Source of the DNA: Paenibacillus sp. DMB5
Lineage (GTDB): Bacteria; Bacillota; Bacilli; Paenibacillales; Paenibacillaceae
Direction of reading: 5' to 3'
Assembly (NCBI RefSeq): GCF_001517085.1
Contig: NZ_LRAC01000126.1
Location: 36,605 to 100,604 of the forward strand
DNA length: 64,000 nucleotides
Below are positions 35,006 through 45,245 of this stretch, piece by piece. How positions within the stretch are numbered: position 1 is the stretch's first letter; each line of letters opens with the position of its first letter. The notes under the pieces are model-generated. The model had not been told where the DNA came from. It made no database searches and was given only the letters and a program-made list of their open reading frames with translations. A program made the position numbers and the translations under genes.

Positions 35006-36508
35006 ATGAAAAAAAGATGGGTCAGTATGCTTGCCTGCGTTACCGTGCTTTCCACATTACTGTCGGCGTGCGGAGGAGATAAAGAAGCAGAGAAAAACGC
35101 TGCCGTAGCAGACGAGAATACACCACTGGAATTAACCTGGCTGAACATTCTGCACACAGCCTCCCCGCCGACGGAAACCATTAAGAAGCTGCTTGAGGAA
35201 TACACCAACACCAAAATCACCTTCAACTGGGTGCCTGATGCCTCCAAGGAGGAACGGATCACCACGGCGCTGGCCTCCGGCGAGCTGGCCGACATTGTAA
35301 CCTTGACCATGATGACTAACTCCTCGGTGCGGAGCTCGCTGAAATCCGGGCTGTTCTGGGATGTTGGCCCTTACCTTGATGATTACGACAATCTGGCCAA
35401 AATCGCTCCGGAAGTCCGTGCAGCGGCATCCATCGAAGGCGTACTGTACGGCGTACCGTTCCAGAAGAATCTGGCCCGCTCCGGCCTGATCATGCGCAAG
35501 GACTGGCTGGATAAGCTGGGCCTGCCGGTTCCGACTACGCTGGATGAAGTGTATGAAGTCGCGAGAGCTTTTACCGAGGATGACCCGGACGGCAACGGTA
35601 TTGACGATACAACTGGCTTCGGTGACCGTTCCGATCTGCGCTACAGCAGCTTCAAGACACTGAGCTCCTACTTCGGCACACCGAACGGCTGGAAAGTGGA
35701 TGAGAGCGGCAAGTTCACACCGGAATTCGATACGCAGGAATATATGGATACCTTGAACTTCTCCAAGAAGCTTTATGAAAACGGATACTTGGCCCAGGAC
35801 TTCGCCGTTACAGCCAAAACCGATCAGCAGCAGCAGTTCGCCCAGGGTAAAACCGGGATTTACACCGGTATGGTCGACATCTCCAGTCTGAGAACACTGG
35901 CCCAGGATCTGCAGGAAGGTCTTGAACTCGTGCCGGTGAACAAAATCTCCAACGGTGACGGCAAGTACCACATCTGGTCCGAAGGCAGCGGCGTCGGCGG
36001 TCTGATGGCATTCCCGAAATCCGAGGTTAAAACCGAAGCCGAGCTGAAAAGACTGCTGCAGTTCATCAATGACCTGATCGATGAAGAAGCATTCATGCTG
36101 ATGACCGGCGGTATTGAAGGCACACACTATGAATTTGATGAAAACGGCGCTTATAAAATCCTTAATACCGAGCTCTGGCAGGCAGATGTACAGCCTTTCT
36201 CCTCCAGCAGACCAAGTGAAATTACGTTTACCCTGAAGGATGCCAATCCGGAGAAGCAGCTGGCTAATGAACTGATCCGTGAAAATGACCAGTATGCCGT
36301 GTTTGATCCGACTGTGCCGCTCGATTCTGCAACCAACAACGAGCAGGGTACCGAGCTTGCAAAGATCATCACCGATGCTACATTCAAGTACATCATGGGA
36401 CAGGCAACGGAAGATGACTTCAAAAAAGCAGTACAGACCTGGAAGGATTCCGGCGGGACCAAGATTACTGAAGAGTATGAAGCAGCTTACAAGCTGACTC
36501 AGAAGTAA
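35006..36508 (+). CDS. Oligosaccharide-binding lipoprotein (LplA/YtcQ-like)
   Basis: 500 residues. Lipobox LSAC (Cys22), then an extracellular solute-binding family 1 fold of the large LplA/YtcQ class: LTWLNILHTASPPTETIKKLLEE, a ARAFTEDDPDGNGIDDTTGFG calcium-loop-like segment, and VGGLMAFPKSEV. Such proteins bind pectin-derived or other plant oligosaccharides. AAAGGAG precedes the ATG. Pectin enzymes follow in the same direction. Confidence 0.88.
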   Translation: MKKRWVSMLACVTVLSTLLSACGGDKEAEKNAAVADENTPLELTWLNILHTASPPTETIKKLLEEYTNTKITFNWVPDASKEERITTALASGELADIVTLTMMTNSSVRSSLKSGLFWDVGPYLDDYDNLAKIAPEVRAAASIEGVLYGVPFQKNLARSGLIMRKDWLDKLGLPVPTTLDEVYEVARAFTEDDPDGNGIDDTTGFGDRSDLRYSSFKTLSSYFGTPNGWKVDESGKFTPEFDTQEYMDTLNFSKKLYENGYLAQDFAVTAKTDQQQQFAQGKTGIYTGMVDISSLRTLAQDLQEGLELVPVNKISNGDGKYHIWSEGSGVGGLMAFPKSEVKTEAELKRLLQFINDLIDEEAFMLMTGGIEGTHYEFDENGAYKILNTELWQADVQPFSSSRPSEITFTLKDANPEKQLANELIRENDQYAVFDPTVPLDSATNNEQGTELAKIITDATFKYIMGQATEDDFKKAVQTWKDSGGTKITEEYEAAYKLTQK

Positions 36509-36535
36509 GACTTTAAGACCTGCGTCAAGTTTGGC

Positions 36536-36560
36536 GAGCCCACCCGTACCGGGTGGGTTC
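36536..36560 (+). terminator. Intercistronic hairpin without a T-run
   Basis: GAGCCCACCCG (36536-36546) pairs with CGGGTGGGTTC (36550-36560). No T-run follows, so it more likely stabilises the 3' end of the binding-protein message than stops transcription fully. Confidence 0.45.
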
Positions 36561-36596
36561 GTTGTGCAGGATATACGGGATTTGAGGTGATAAAAA

Positions 36597-37520
36597 ATGA
36601 AGCAGATGTTGATCAGCAAGACTGGCGGGGATTACAGCTCTGTTCAGGCCGCGGTGGACAGCATACCGGAAGGAACAGGGGAAGTAACAGTACTGCACAT
36701 TAAAGCGGGTGTATATTATGAGAAGCTTCGCATCAATAAACCTAATTTACGGTTGATTGGCGAAGGCGGGGTAAGACTGTCCTACGACGATTATGCGCGA
36801 AAGCCTGGGAATGAAGGTACGCCAATCGGCACCTTTGGCTCATGCAGCACTTATATTACCGGTGATAACATCACGGTGGAAAATATCATTTTTGAAAATA
36901 CAGCCGGCAGCAGCGATGAGGTCGGCCAGGCGGTAGCGCTCTATGTCGATGCCGACAAGGTGTCATTCAGGAACTGCACCTTTCTTGCGGCCCAGGATAC
37001 GCTGTATCTGGCGAAGCCCAAGGAAGAAAAGGTGAACCGGAGCGGGCGCAATTATTTTGAGTATTGCCGGATCACGGGGGATATCGATTTTATTTTCGGA
37101 TCGGCTACGGCTTATTTTCATGAATGCGAAATTGTCAGCCTGGATCTGGGCAAGGAGATTAACGGTTTCGTTACGGCTGCCGCTACTCCTGAAGATAAGC
37201 AGACAGGCTTTGTGTTTCATAAATGCCGGCTGGTCAGCGATGCGGCCGAAGACACTGTATACCTGGGAAGACCGTGGCGCGACTACGCCCGGACGGTGTT
37301 CCTCGATTGCTGGATGGGAGCACATATCCGCCGTGAGGGCTGGAATGACTGGGACAAGGCCAGTGTGTGGCACACCGTGCATTACGGCGAAGCCGGTTCT
37401 GAGGGACCGGGAGCGCATGCGGACAAGCGGGTGGGCTGGTCTAAGCCGCTGCAGGAGCATGAGCTGGAGCGGTATACGCTGGAGGCCGTTTTTGGCGGGG
37501 ATGCAAGCTGGATTCGCTGA
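36597..37520 (+). CDS. Pectinesterase (carbohydrate esterase family 8), no signal peptide
   Basis: 307 residues, right-handed beta-helix pectin methylesterase. Catalytic residues are visible: Gln111 in GQAVAL, Gln133 and Asp134 in AAQDTLY, the nucleophile Asp164 in GDIDFIFG, and Arg225/Trp227 in LGRPWR. It removes methyl groups from galacturonate residues. There is no signal peptide, so it acts on imported methylated oligogalacturonides. GAGGTGAT precedes the ATG. It heads the enzyme block of the locus. Confidence 0.92.
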   Translation: MKQMLISKTGGDYSSVQAAVDSIPEGTGEVTVLHIKAGVYYEKLRINKPNLRLIGEGGVRLSYDDYARKPGNEGTPIGTFGSCSTYITGDNITVENIIFENTAGSSDEVGQAVALYVDADKVSFRNCTFLAAQDTLYLAKPKEEKVNRSGRNYFEYCRITGDIDFIFGSATAYFHECEIVSLDLGKEINGFVTAAATPEDKQTGFVFHKCRLVSDAAEDTVYLGRPWRDYARTVFLDCWMGAHIRREGWNDWDKASVWHTVHYGEAGSEGPGAHADKRVGWSKPLQEHELERYTLEAVFGGDASWIR

Positions 37521-37560
37521 AGGTTAGAGGGACTTTTTTACAATAAGAGGAGGATGCAAA

Positions 37561-38727
37561 GTGGGAGAGAAATGGGCTGTAAAGACGGCTGATACGCTGA
37601 TGGAGCGTCTGCCGAGACTGTATGAGGATAAGGGTTACAACGGCAAATGGTCGTACGATTACGGTGTGGTGCTGAAGGGCTATGAGCTGCTGTGGAAGCA
37701 GACGGGTGAACGCAAATATTTCAATTATATCGCTGACAATATGGACTATTTCATTCAGGAGGACGGCAGTATCCGCGGCTACCGCAAGGATGAATACAAC
37801 ATTGATCATATCAATAACGGCAAGCTGCTGTTTACGCTGTATGCAGAGACCGGACTTGAAAAATACAAGCTGGCGGCCGCTAACCTGCGCGATCAGCTGC
37901 AGACCCATCCCCGGACCTCGGAGGGCGCATTCTGGCATAAACAAATCTATCCGTACCAGATCTGGCTCGACGGACTCTATATGGGTTCACCGTTCTATCT
38001 GGAGTATCTGCTGACTTTTGAGGAAGGGGCAGATTTGGGTGATGTAACGAAGCAGTTTATCCTGTGCGAAAAGCATACCAAAGACCCGGTAACCGGCCTG
38101 CTGTTCCATGCCTGGGACGAAAAAAAGGTTCAGCCATGGTGCAATCCGGAGACCGGCCTGTCCGAAAATTTCTGGGGCCGCTCGATGGGCTGGTATCTGA
38201 TGGCGCTGGTCGATGTGCTGGAAATACTGCCGGAAGATCATGCAGACTATGCCGAGCTGGTGCGCATTCTGCGGGATACCCTTGATGCGTTAAAGAACTA
38301 TCAGGATGCCGAAGCAGGCGTGTGGTATCAGGTCGTTAATCTTGGGGAGCGCAAGGGCAACTATCTGGAAGCATCGGCTTCCAGCATGATCGTGTATGCA
38401 CTGGGCAAAGGCATCCGGCTAGGTGCTCTGGACGACAGCTGGACTGAGATGCTCGACCGCGCTTACGCCGGGCTGATCGCCGAATTTGTGCTTTTAACGA
38501 AGGAAGGCCGGGTCAATCTGAACAAAAACTGCCAGGTCGCCGGACTCGGCGGTGCGGACAAACGGGACGGAACGTATGCGTATTACATCAGCGAGCCGAT
38601 TATTACGAACGACCAGAAGGGGCTGGGGGCATTCCTGCAGGCCTGCGCGGAGTATGAGCAGTTAAGAGCAGGCTCCGGCGATTCCGGGCTGTCCGGACAA
38701 GGAGGTTCCCATGCTGCAGGTGTATAA
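37561..38727 (+). CDS. GH105 unsaturated galacturonyl/rhamnogalacturonyl hydrolase
   Basis: 388 residues, (alpha/alpha)6 barrel of family GH105 (YteR/YesR type). Diagnostic segments: NIDHINNGKLLF with the catalytic Asp, YQIWLDGLYMGSPFYLEY, and ENFWGRSMGWYLMALVDVL. It removes the unsaturated uronic acid from lyase products of pectin or rhamnogalacturonan. It starts with GTG after AGGAGG and overlaps the next gene by 17 bases. Cytoplasmic, no signal peptide. Confidence 0.92.
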   Translation: MGEKWAVKTADTLMERLPRLYEDKGYNGKWSYDYGVVLKGYELLWKQTGERKYFNYIADNMDYFIQEDGSIRGYRKDEYNIDHINNGKLLFTLYAETGLEKYKLAAANLRDQLQTHPRTSEGAFWHKQIYPYQIWLDGLYMGSPFYLEYLLTFEEGADLGDVTKQFILCEKHTKDPVTGLLFHAWDEKKVQPWCNPETGLSENFWGRSMGWYLMALVDVLEILPEDHADYAELVRILRDTLDALKNYQDAEAGVWYQVVNLGERKGNYLEASASSMIVYALGKGIRLGALDDSWTEMLDRAYAGLIAEFVLLTKEGRVNLNKNCQVAGLGGADKRDGTYAYYISEPIITNDQKGLGAFLQACAEYEQLRAGSGDSGLSGQGGSHAAGV

Positions 38728-40075
38728 CATTACCGATTACGGCGCACAGCGGGATAGCGGAATCCTTGCAACTTCAGCGATTCATGAAGCGATTGCAGCG
38801 GCAAGTGAAGCCGGCGGCGGAACGGTCTATGTTCCGGCAGGTCGGTTCTTAAGCGGGGCTATTATTCTGAAAAGCAATATCGAGCTGCATTTATGCCCGG
38901 GGGCTGTGCTGTCCTTCAGTACAGATCAGGGTGATTACCCGGTGGTGGAATCCAGATGGGAAGGCGTCCGTCAGCAGGTTTATGCTTCCTGCATCTACGG
39001 CAGTGACCTGTTCAACATCTCCATCACAGGCAGCGGAACGCTTGACGGCAACGGGGGACCATGGTGGGATGTGTTCCGTAACCGCCGCGGGGAGCTGGCT
39101 TATCCGCGTCCGAAGCTGATCAGCTTTGACCGCTGCAGCCGGGTAACGATCAAGGACGTTACGCTGCTCAATTCGCCAAGCTGGACAGTTAATCCGATTG
39201 AGTGCAGCAATGTCACTGTGGACAATGTGTCAATCATCAATCCGGCCGATTCCCCGAATACGGACGGTATCGATCCTGAGTCCTGTAACGGTGTGCGGAT
39301 CAGCAACTGCAGCATTGATGTCGGGGACGACTGCATTGCGATCAAGGCGGGAACCGAGGATACGGCCGAGCGGATTCCATGTGAAAATATTACGATCACG
39401 AACTGCACCATGGCCCACGGCCACGGCGCTGTAGTGCTCGGCAGCGAGATGAGCGGAGACATCCGCAATGTGGTCATCAGCAACTGTATCTTCAAGGAGA
39501 CGGACCGCGGGATCCGCATGAAGTCGCGGCGCGGCCGGGGCGGAATCGTTGAAGATATCCGCATCTCGAACATTGTGATGGACCATGTGCTGTGTCCGTT
39601 CACGATGAATCTGTATTACTTCTGCGGCCCCCGCGGCAAGGAGAAATATGTCTGGGACAAAAATCCGTATCCCGTTACGGATGAGACGCCTTGCTTCCGC
39701 CGGGTGCATTTTGCCAACATTACCGCACGCAATGTGCATGCCGCTGCCGGGTTCCTGTACGGGCTGGCTGAGCAGTATGTATCTGAAGTAACGTTCAGCA
39801 ATGTTGATATTTCCATGGCGGAGAATGCGGTGCCGGGCCATCCGGACATGATGACCGGCATGGAGAATATGAATAACCGCGGATTCTACCTCGGCAATGT
39901 GCGGAACGTGAAATTCCATCAGGTGACGGTCGAGAATCATGAGGGACCGGCTTTCTACATCGAGAACGGTGACCGGGTTGAGCTTATCGGCTGCGAATCG
40001 CGGAACACCCGCAAGCCGGAGCAGCTGGAAGAGCGGGTAACGCTTGCCGGGGCTGATCTGAATCTGAAGGGATAG
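38711..40075 (+). CDS. GH28 polygalacturonase, intracellular
   Basis: 454 residues, GH28 beta-helix. Motifs: SPNTDGIDPE (Asp185), VGDDCIAIK (Asp206, Asp207), AHGHG (His238) and RGIRMKS (Arg269, Lys271). Without a signal peptide and with the opening VYNITDYGAQRD typical of exo-acting forms, it probably trims oligogalacturonides in the cytoplasm. AAGGAGG lies six bases upstream of the ATG, inside the end of the GH105 gene. Confidence 0.93.
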   Translation: MLQVYNITDYGAQRDSGILATSAIHEAIAAASEAGGGTVYVPAGRFLSGAIILKSNIELHLCPGAVLSFSTDQGDYPVVESRWEGVRQQVYASCIYGSDLFNISITGSGTLDGNGGPWWDVFRNRRGELAYPRPKLISFDRCSRVTIKDVTLLNSPSWTVNPIECSNVTVDNVSIINPADSPNTDGIDPESCNGVRISNCSIDVGDDCIAIKAGTEDTAERIPCENITITNCTMAHGHGAVVLGSEMSGDIRNVVISNCIFKETDRGIRMKSRRGRGGIVEDIRISNIVMDHVLCPFTMNLYYFCGPRGKEKYVWDKNPYPVTDETPCFRRVHFANITARNVHAAAGFLYGLAEQYVSEVTFSNVDISMAENAVPGHPDMMTGMENMNNRGFYLGNVRNVKFHQVTVENHEGPAFYIENGDRVELIGCESRNTRKPEQLEERVTLAGADLNLKG

Positions 40076-40088
40076 GACGGTGCTTAAG

Positions 40089-40991
40089 ATGAGTAATCAT
40101 AAAGTTCCTTTGGAGTCGCTGCTCGGCGATCTGCCGGAGCATGGTCCAGGACCGGTTGAAGCGGTGCTGCTGAAGCAGGAGATTTATGACGGCTTTCGCA
40201 TGGAATCACTGCTGCTGGAGCTGAACGGGCTGGAGAAGGTGCCGGCAACGCTCGTTAAGCCGCTGGTAGGTGACGGGCCGTTCCCTTTGGTGCTGTTCAA
40301 CCATTCGCACGGCGGGAACTACACGAATGGCCGCAAGGAGCTGCTTAACAGCAGCACTTATCTGCAGTCGCCTTCCTTTGCCAAGACGCTGACAGCCATG
40401 GGCTATGCCGTCTGCTGCATTGATATGTGGGGCTTCAACGAGCGCGGCGGCAAGGCCGAGAGCGAGCTGGTGAAGGAAATGCTCTGGACCGGTAAAGTCC
40501 TGTGGGGCATGATGCTCTACGACAGCCGCCGGGCGCTGGACTATCTGTGCTGCCGCGACGACATTGATGCTGAGCGGATCGGCACCATCGGCATGTCCAT
40601 GGGCGGGCTGATGGCCTGGTGGCTGGCGGCGCTGGATGAGCGGGTCAAGGTAACGGTCGATATTTGCGGACAGGTGGATGCTCAGACTTTAATCGACAAA
40701 AGAGGCCTCGATCATCACGGCTTCTACTCCTATGTACCGGGACTGCTCAAGCATTACACGACGCTTGAGATTCAGCAGCGGATCGTTCCGCGGCCGCGGA
40801 TGAGCCTGAACGGCCGCAGCGACCGGATGTGTCCGGCTGAGGGCGTAAGGCTGCTGGACGAAGGGTTGTCTGCAGCCTATGAGGCGGCCGGCAAGCCGGA
40901 GAACTGGCGGAACGTCACGGCAACAGGCGGACATATGGAAACGCTGGAGATGCGCGTGGCCTGGCAGGCTTTTTTGGCGGAGCATTTGTAA
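40089..40991 (+). CDS. Alpha/beta hydrolase, acetylesterase/dienelactone hydrolase-like
   Basis: 300 residues. The nucleophile elbow is GTIGMSMGG (Ser), the oxyanion strand VLFNHSHGGNY, the acid is in LNGRSDRMCPAEG and the His in ATGGHMETLE. It is probably an intracellular deacetylase for acetylated pectin or xylan oligosaccharides, judged from neighbours; the substrate is not proven. The ATG at 40089 follows AGGACGG. It sits 13 bases after the GH28 gene in the same operon. Confidence 0.8.
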   Translation: MSNHKVPLESLLGDLPEHGPGPVEAVLLKQEIYDGFRMESLLLELNGLEKVPATLVKPLVGDGPFPLVLFNHSHGGNYTNGRKELLNSSTYLQSPSFAKTLTAMGYAVCCIDMWGFNERGGKAESELVKEMLWTGKVLWGMMLYDSRRALDYLCCRDDIDAERIGTIGMSMGGLMAWWLAALDERVKVTVDICGQVDAQTLIDKRGLDHHGFYSYVPGLLKHYTTLEIQQRIVPRPRMSLNGRSDRMCPAEGVRLLDEGLSAAYEAAGKPENWRNVTATGGHMETLEMRVAWQAFLAEHL

Positions 40992-41020
40992 GACAAGATA
41001 TTTGGAAGGTGGAGTTAGCT

Positions 41021-42592
41021 ATGACTGCAATCATCCGTAATCCGGTACTGCCCGGATTTAATCCGGACCCGTGTATTCTGCGTGTCGGAAAAATCTATTA
41101 TATCGCGGTTTCATCGTTTGAATGGCTGCCGGGGGTGCGGATCTATTCATCTGCTAATCTCGCGGACTGGGAGCACTGCACCGATATTCTTACCTCGCAG
41201 GTCGATCTGCGGGGTAATCCCAAGAACTGCAGCATCTGGGCGCCGCAGCTGAGCTATCACGATGATTTATTCTACCTGCTGTATACGGATGTCAAAAGCA
41301 CCAAACGCCCGTTCAAGGACTGCCACAATTACCTGATGACGGCGCCATCCATCGAAGGCCCTTGGTCAGAGCCGGTCTACCTGAACAGCAGCGGGTTTGA
41401 TCCCTCTCTGTTTCATGATAGCGACGGCCGGAAATGGCTGCTGAATGCCCTGTGGGACTACCGCATTCTGGAAGGCAATAAGTCCAGCGGCATTGTAATC
41501 CAGGAGTATGATGCAGCTGCACAGCGGCTGACCGGCGAGCCGGCCAAGCTGTTTGACTGTACGCCGCTGAAGAAGACTGAAGCGCCGCATATCTACAAGC
41601 AGAACGGCTATTACTACCTGATTACCGCCGAAGGCGGAACAGGTACAGGTCATGCCGTTACGGTTGCCCGCTCGCGGGAGCTTGCCGGTCCTTATGAGGT
41701 GGATCCCCAGAACCCGATGCTCACCTCACGCAATAACCCGGACCTGCCGCTGCAGTGTGCCGGACACGGCAGCCTGGTGCAGACACCGGGCGGGGAGTGG
41801 TACATGGCGCATCTTTGCACCCGGCCCGTAGACGGCAAGTATGCTATTCTCGGACGCGAAACAGCGCTGCAGCAGGTGTACTGGGATGAAGCAGGCTGGC
41901 TGCGGCTTAGCGCCGGCGGCAATGAGCCGCAGCTTACGCTTCCTGCTCCAGAGGGCGTGACTGTTAGCGGGGCTGGCCGCAGTACAGTATTCGAGGACCG
42001 CTTCGAAGGCCCGCAGCTGAAGAAGACCTGGAACACGCTGCGGATTCTGGCGGACGACAGCTGGTGTTCATTTACAGCCCGTCCCGGTTATCTCCGGCTT
42101 ACTGCCGGTGAATCCGTACAGAGCCTGTTCAAGCATCACATTCTGGCAGTACGCCAGAGTGATATAAGCTTCCGCGCGGAAACGGCGCTGGAATATCAGC
42201 CGCAGAGCTATCTGCAGATGGCCGGCCTGCTGCTCTATCTGAACGAGGACAATTATCTGTACGCGTATGTCTCTCATGAGCAGGGCCAGGGCAGAGTGCT
42301 GCGGCTGATGAAATGCGAAGCGGACAGCTTCAGCTATGAGCCTGCGGCTATTGCTTTAGACGGGCAGTCGCCGGTCCAGCTGGCTGTATCCGTTGAAGGG
42401 GCTGCGGGACAATTCTTTTACCGCCGCAGTAATACAGAGGAGTGGACAGCCCTGTACGGTTCACAGGAGCTCGGCTTCCTCACCGGCGGCTTCACCGGCA
42501 ACTTTGTCGGCATCGCCGCCCACGACATGAACCAGTTCGCCGGCAGCTATGCGGATTTCTCGTTTTTCCGGTATGAGGGCAGGGATTTGTAA
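41021..42592 (+). CDS. GH43 beta-xylosidase/arabinofuranosidase
   Basis: 523 residues. Residues 1-310 are a five-bladed GH43 propeller: catalytic base Asp in GFNPDPCIL, the pKa-tuning Asp in GFDPSLFHD and acid Glu in KTEAPHIYK. Residues about 325-520 are the beta-sandwich (DUF1349/GH43_C2-like) found in GH43 subfamily 11/12 exo-enzymes. It acts on xylo- or arabino-oligosaccharides in the cytoplasm; no signal peptide. The start at 41021 follows AAGGTGGAG. It is the last gene of the pectin operon. Confidence 0.9.
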   Translation: MTAIIRNPVLPGFNPDPCILRVGKIYYIAVSSFEWLPGVRIYSSANLADWEHCTDILTSQVDLRGNPKNCSIWAPQLSYHDDLFYLLYTDVKSTKRPFKDCHNYLMTAPSIEGPWSEPVYLNSSGFDPSLFHDSDGRKWLLNALWDYRILEGNKSSGIVIQEYDAAAQRLTGEPAKLFDCTPLKKTEAPHIYKQNGYYYLITAEGGTGTGHAVTVARSRELAGPYEVDPQNPMLTSRNNPDLPLQCAGHGSLVQTPGGEWYMAHLCTRPVDGKYAILGRETALQQVYWDEAGWLRLSAGGNEPQLTLPAPEGVTVSGAGRSTVFEDRFEGPQLKKTWNTLRILADDSWCSFTARPGYLRLTAGESVQSLFKHHILAVRQSDISFRAETALEYQPQSYLQMAGLLLYLNEDNYLYAYVSHEQGQGRVLRLMKCEADSFSYEPAAIALDGQSPVQLAVSVEGAAGQFFYRRSNTEEWTALYGSQELGFLTGGFTGNFVGIAAHDMNQFAGSYADFSFFRYEGRDL

Positions 42593-42629
42593 GGGCAATC
42601 AGCCGGCAAAGGCTGAAAGAGTAGTAGCA

Positions 42630-42668
42630 GAAGGATGGACGGCCGTGCAGCCGCTCATCCTTTTTTTG
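42630..42668 (+). terminator. Rho-independent terminator closing the pectin operon
   Basis: AAGGATG (42631-42637) pairs with CATCCTT, with an inner GGC/GCC pair, followed by seven T. Confidence 0.75.
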
Positions 42669-42748
42669 CTTTTTACCGGTGAGCGGAGTAATGTGATTAT
42701 CTGAAAAGCCTTTTGTACAATTTATGCTCAGGAGAGGCGGAATGCATA

Positions 42749-43735
<987 letters not shown>

Positions 43736-43781
43736 CGCAGCAGATGAAGCAGGATTGCTATAAAACGAAAGTGAATAACTC

Positions 43782-43820
43782 AAAAAAGATGATTCGGTAT
43801 AAAGGAGTCATCTTTTTTTT
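43782..43820 (+). terminator. Rho-independent terminator
   Basis: AAAAAAGATGA (43783-43793) pairs with TCATCTTTTTTTT (43808-43820). Confidence 0.8.
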
Positions 43821-43903
43821 GCCGGGAAGTATGTACATGTCTGGATAGTGCGAACTACGGCGAACCGCTACGGCTATCCCGTTAGAAGGTCACGATAAAA
43901 CTT

Positions 43904-44094
43904 ATCTAATTGGAAAAACGCTACTTAATTCTCCGCTAAACCACGCTATCGAAAATCTAGTTGGAAAAACGCCACTTAATTCCTTCGAAATTACCTTCAA
44001 GCCGGTAAATAGCCCGAAATAGGTGGTGATTTTCCACCTAATCGTTGTGGAGGATGAGAAATACAGAAACTAAGTGGCGAAAATCCAACTAGAT
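43904..44094. repeat. Dispersed intergenic repeat, family B, copy 2
   Basis: Units: ATCTAATTGGAAAAACGCTA (43904-43923), ATCTAGTTGGAAAAACGCCA (43955-43974), a shorter inverted GGTGATTTTCCACCTAAT (44025-44042) and an inverted AAGTGGCGAAAATCCAACTA (44072-44091). The layout, unit sequence and length match the copy at 23949-24139 twenty kilobases away. No gene is present between 43736 and 44119. Confidence 0.75.
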
Positions 44095-44119
44095 AACTGG
44101 AACTTGAAGTCGGATAAGC

Positions 44120-44785
44120 CTATTCCATAATTCTGTTTATTGTTGCTGCTATTTCTTCTTGACGGCGAAGCAAATTTTCAAGCTCCCGTTTCTGCCCAAA
44201 GGTTTCATCGCTGTAATTGAGGAGATGGTTCATCATTTGTGCAGGATCGGTGCCAAGAATATGCAGCCGCTCATTTTCCATTGTCTGATATAAATTCCTC
44301 TGTTCAGCTGTGAAACGGTTCAACATTCCCTCCGTATCGCTCAGCTTTGTCTCCAGCAGAACGGCGGCAGCCTTTTTTGTAATCAAACGATGTTTCCAGA
44401 GCATTTCAACAGCCAGCAAATCAGTATCTTCATAAACGTCCGGTGCCTGTGCCAGTTTGAGTATAGATGACGATAGGGCAGATACTGATCTGCTGTCCCA
44501 CTCATTCATTAAATAAGCCAGGATATTATATATCCAGATGGAATCGTTTCGGAGTAAGAACACTGCCTCAATATGAGAGACAGTATGAACCTTATACTTT
44601 TGAAGTAGATCAGCAACAGCAGCTGCTATCGGCCAGTTGATATCCTGCACCCATTCCAAAAGCTTAGGGATCAGCGGAATCACCTGGGATTCCTCCAGAC
44701 CGGCAAGCAGTTCAACACTCTTGAAATCATGTTTGTCCGTTGGCAAATTATCTATCTTCACGTGGCTGCCCCGTTCCTGTAGCAT
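44120..44785 (-). CDS. DUF5071 domain protein
   Basis: 221 residues. The first 120 fit DUF5071: LPTDKHDFKSVELLAGL, then IPKLLEWVQDINWPIAAAVADLL, a HEAT-like helical domain. The remaining 100 residues are helical and highly charged (RELENLLRRQEEIAATINRI) and unfamiliar. Function unknown; such domains are often found near polymorphic-toxin immunity genes. A GTG at 44761 with GGGG upstream is an alternative start. The next gene lies two bases upstream, so they are co-transcribed. Confidence 0.65.
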   Translation of the reverse strand: MLQERGSHVKIDNLPTDKHDFKSVELLAGLEESQVIPLIPKLLEWVQDINWPIAAAVADLLQKYKVHTVSHIEAVFLLRNDSIWIYNILAYLMNEWDSRSVSALSSSILKLAQAPDVYEDTDLLAVEMLWKHRLITKKAAAVLLETKLSDTEGMLNRFTAEQRNLYQTMENERLHILGTDPAQMMNHLLNYSDETFGQKRELENLLRRQEEIAATINRIME

Positions 44786-44787
44786 AA

Positions 44788-45009
44788 TTACTTTTCCGTC
44801 CGTCCTCTATCCTTCGGAGCGACCCGTGACGGGCGGCTGACCCAGTTACTGCGGTTCATCGGTTTAACGGCGTCAATCCGAGGATTAACCGGTTCCTGGA
44901 CATTTACGTCAGGCGATTCTGATCTTGCCGCGACTGCTTCCGGATGCTGCCGTTTCTGCAGACCCCCGCCGTTATGCTTGCCCCGGTTCCATACTCTGTT
45001 CTTGCTCAC
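44788..45009 (-). CDS. Small basic protein, unknown
   Basis: 73 residues, rich in Arg, Asn, Pro and Lys with no hydrophobic segment, so probably disordered and soluble. It starts with GTG on the minus strand eight bases after AAGGGAG, good evidence for translation. It sits two bases before the DUF5071 gene. No family recognised; a nucleic-acid-binding or spore-associated role is possible but unsupported. Confidence 0.5.
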   Translation of the reverse strand: MSKNRVWNRGKHNGGGLQKRQHPEAVAARSESPDVNVQEPVNPRIDAVKPMNRSNWVSRPSRVAPKDRGRTEK

Positions 45010-45245
45010 TTGCTACACTCCCTTTTTCGCTGATTTATACACCATATCACATCAGGAAAAGGTTAGAAAGCTCCGGATAACCGGAAACCGCTATGTATTA
45101 TCTTCAGCATTCGGGGTAATAAAGGGAATCATCCATATTGTAATGCCTAAGCATAAAACCACAATTTTGACAAGTTATAAAATGTACTATTGATAATCCG
45201 GACTCCTGTCTATAATGATATAGAATTTGAAAGGAGAGTACCCTG

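Noticed and set aside
35132..36619. A 495-codon minus-strand frame opposite the oligosaccharide-binding lipoprotein
   Set aside because: No ribosome site or family; the plus strand encodes a complete binding protein with lipobox.
44978..45193. 71-codon plus-strand frame before degV
   Set aside because: It overlaps the start and ribosome site of the minus-strand gene at 45009 and has no site of its own.
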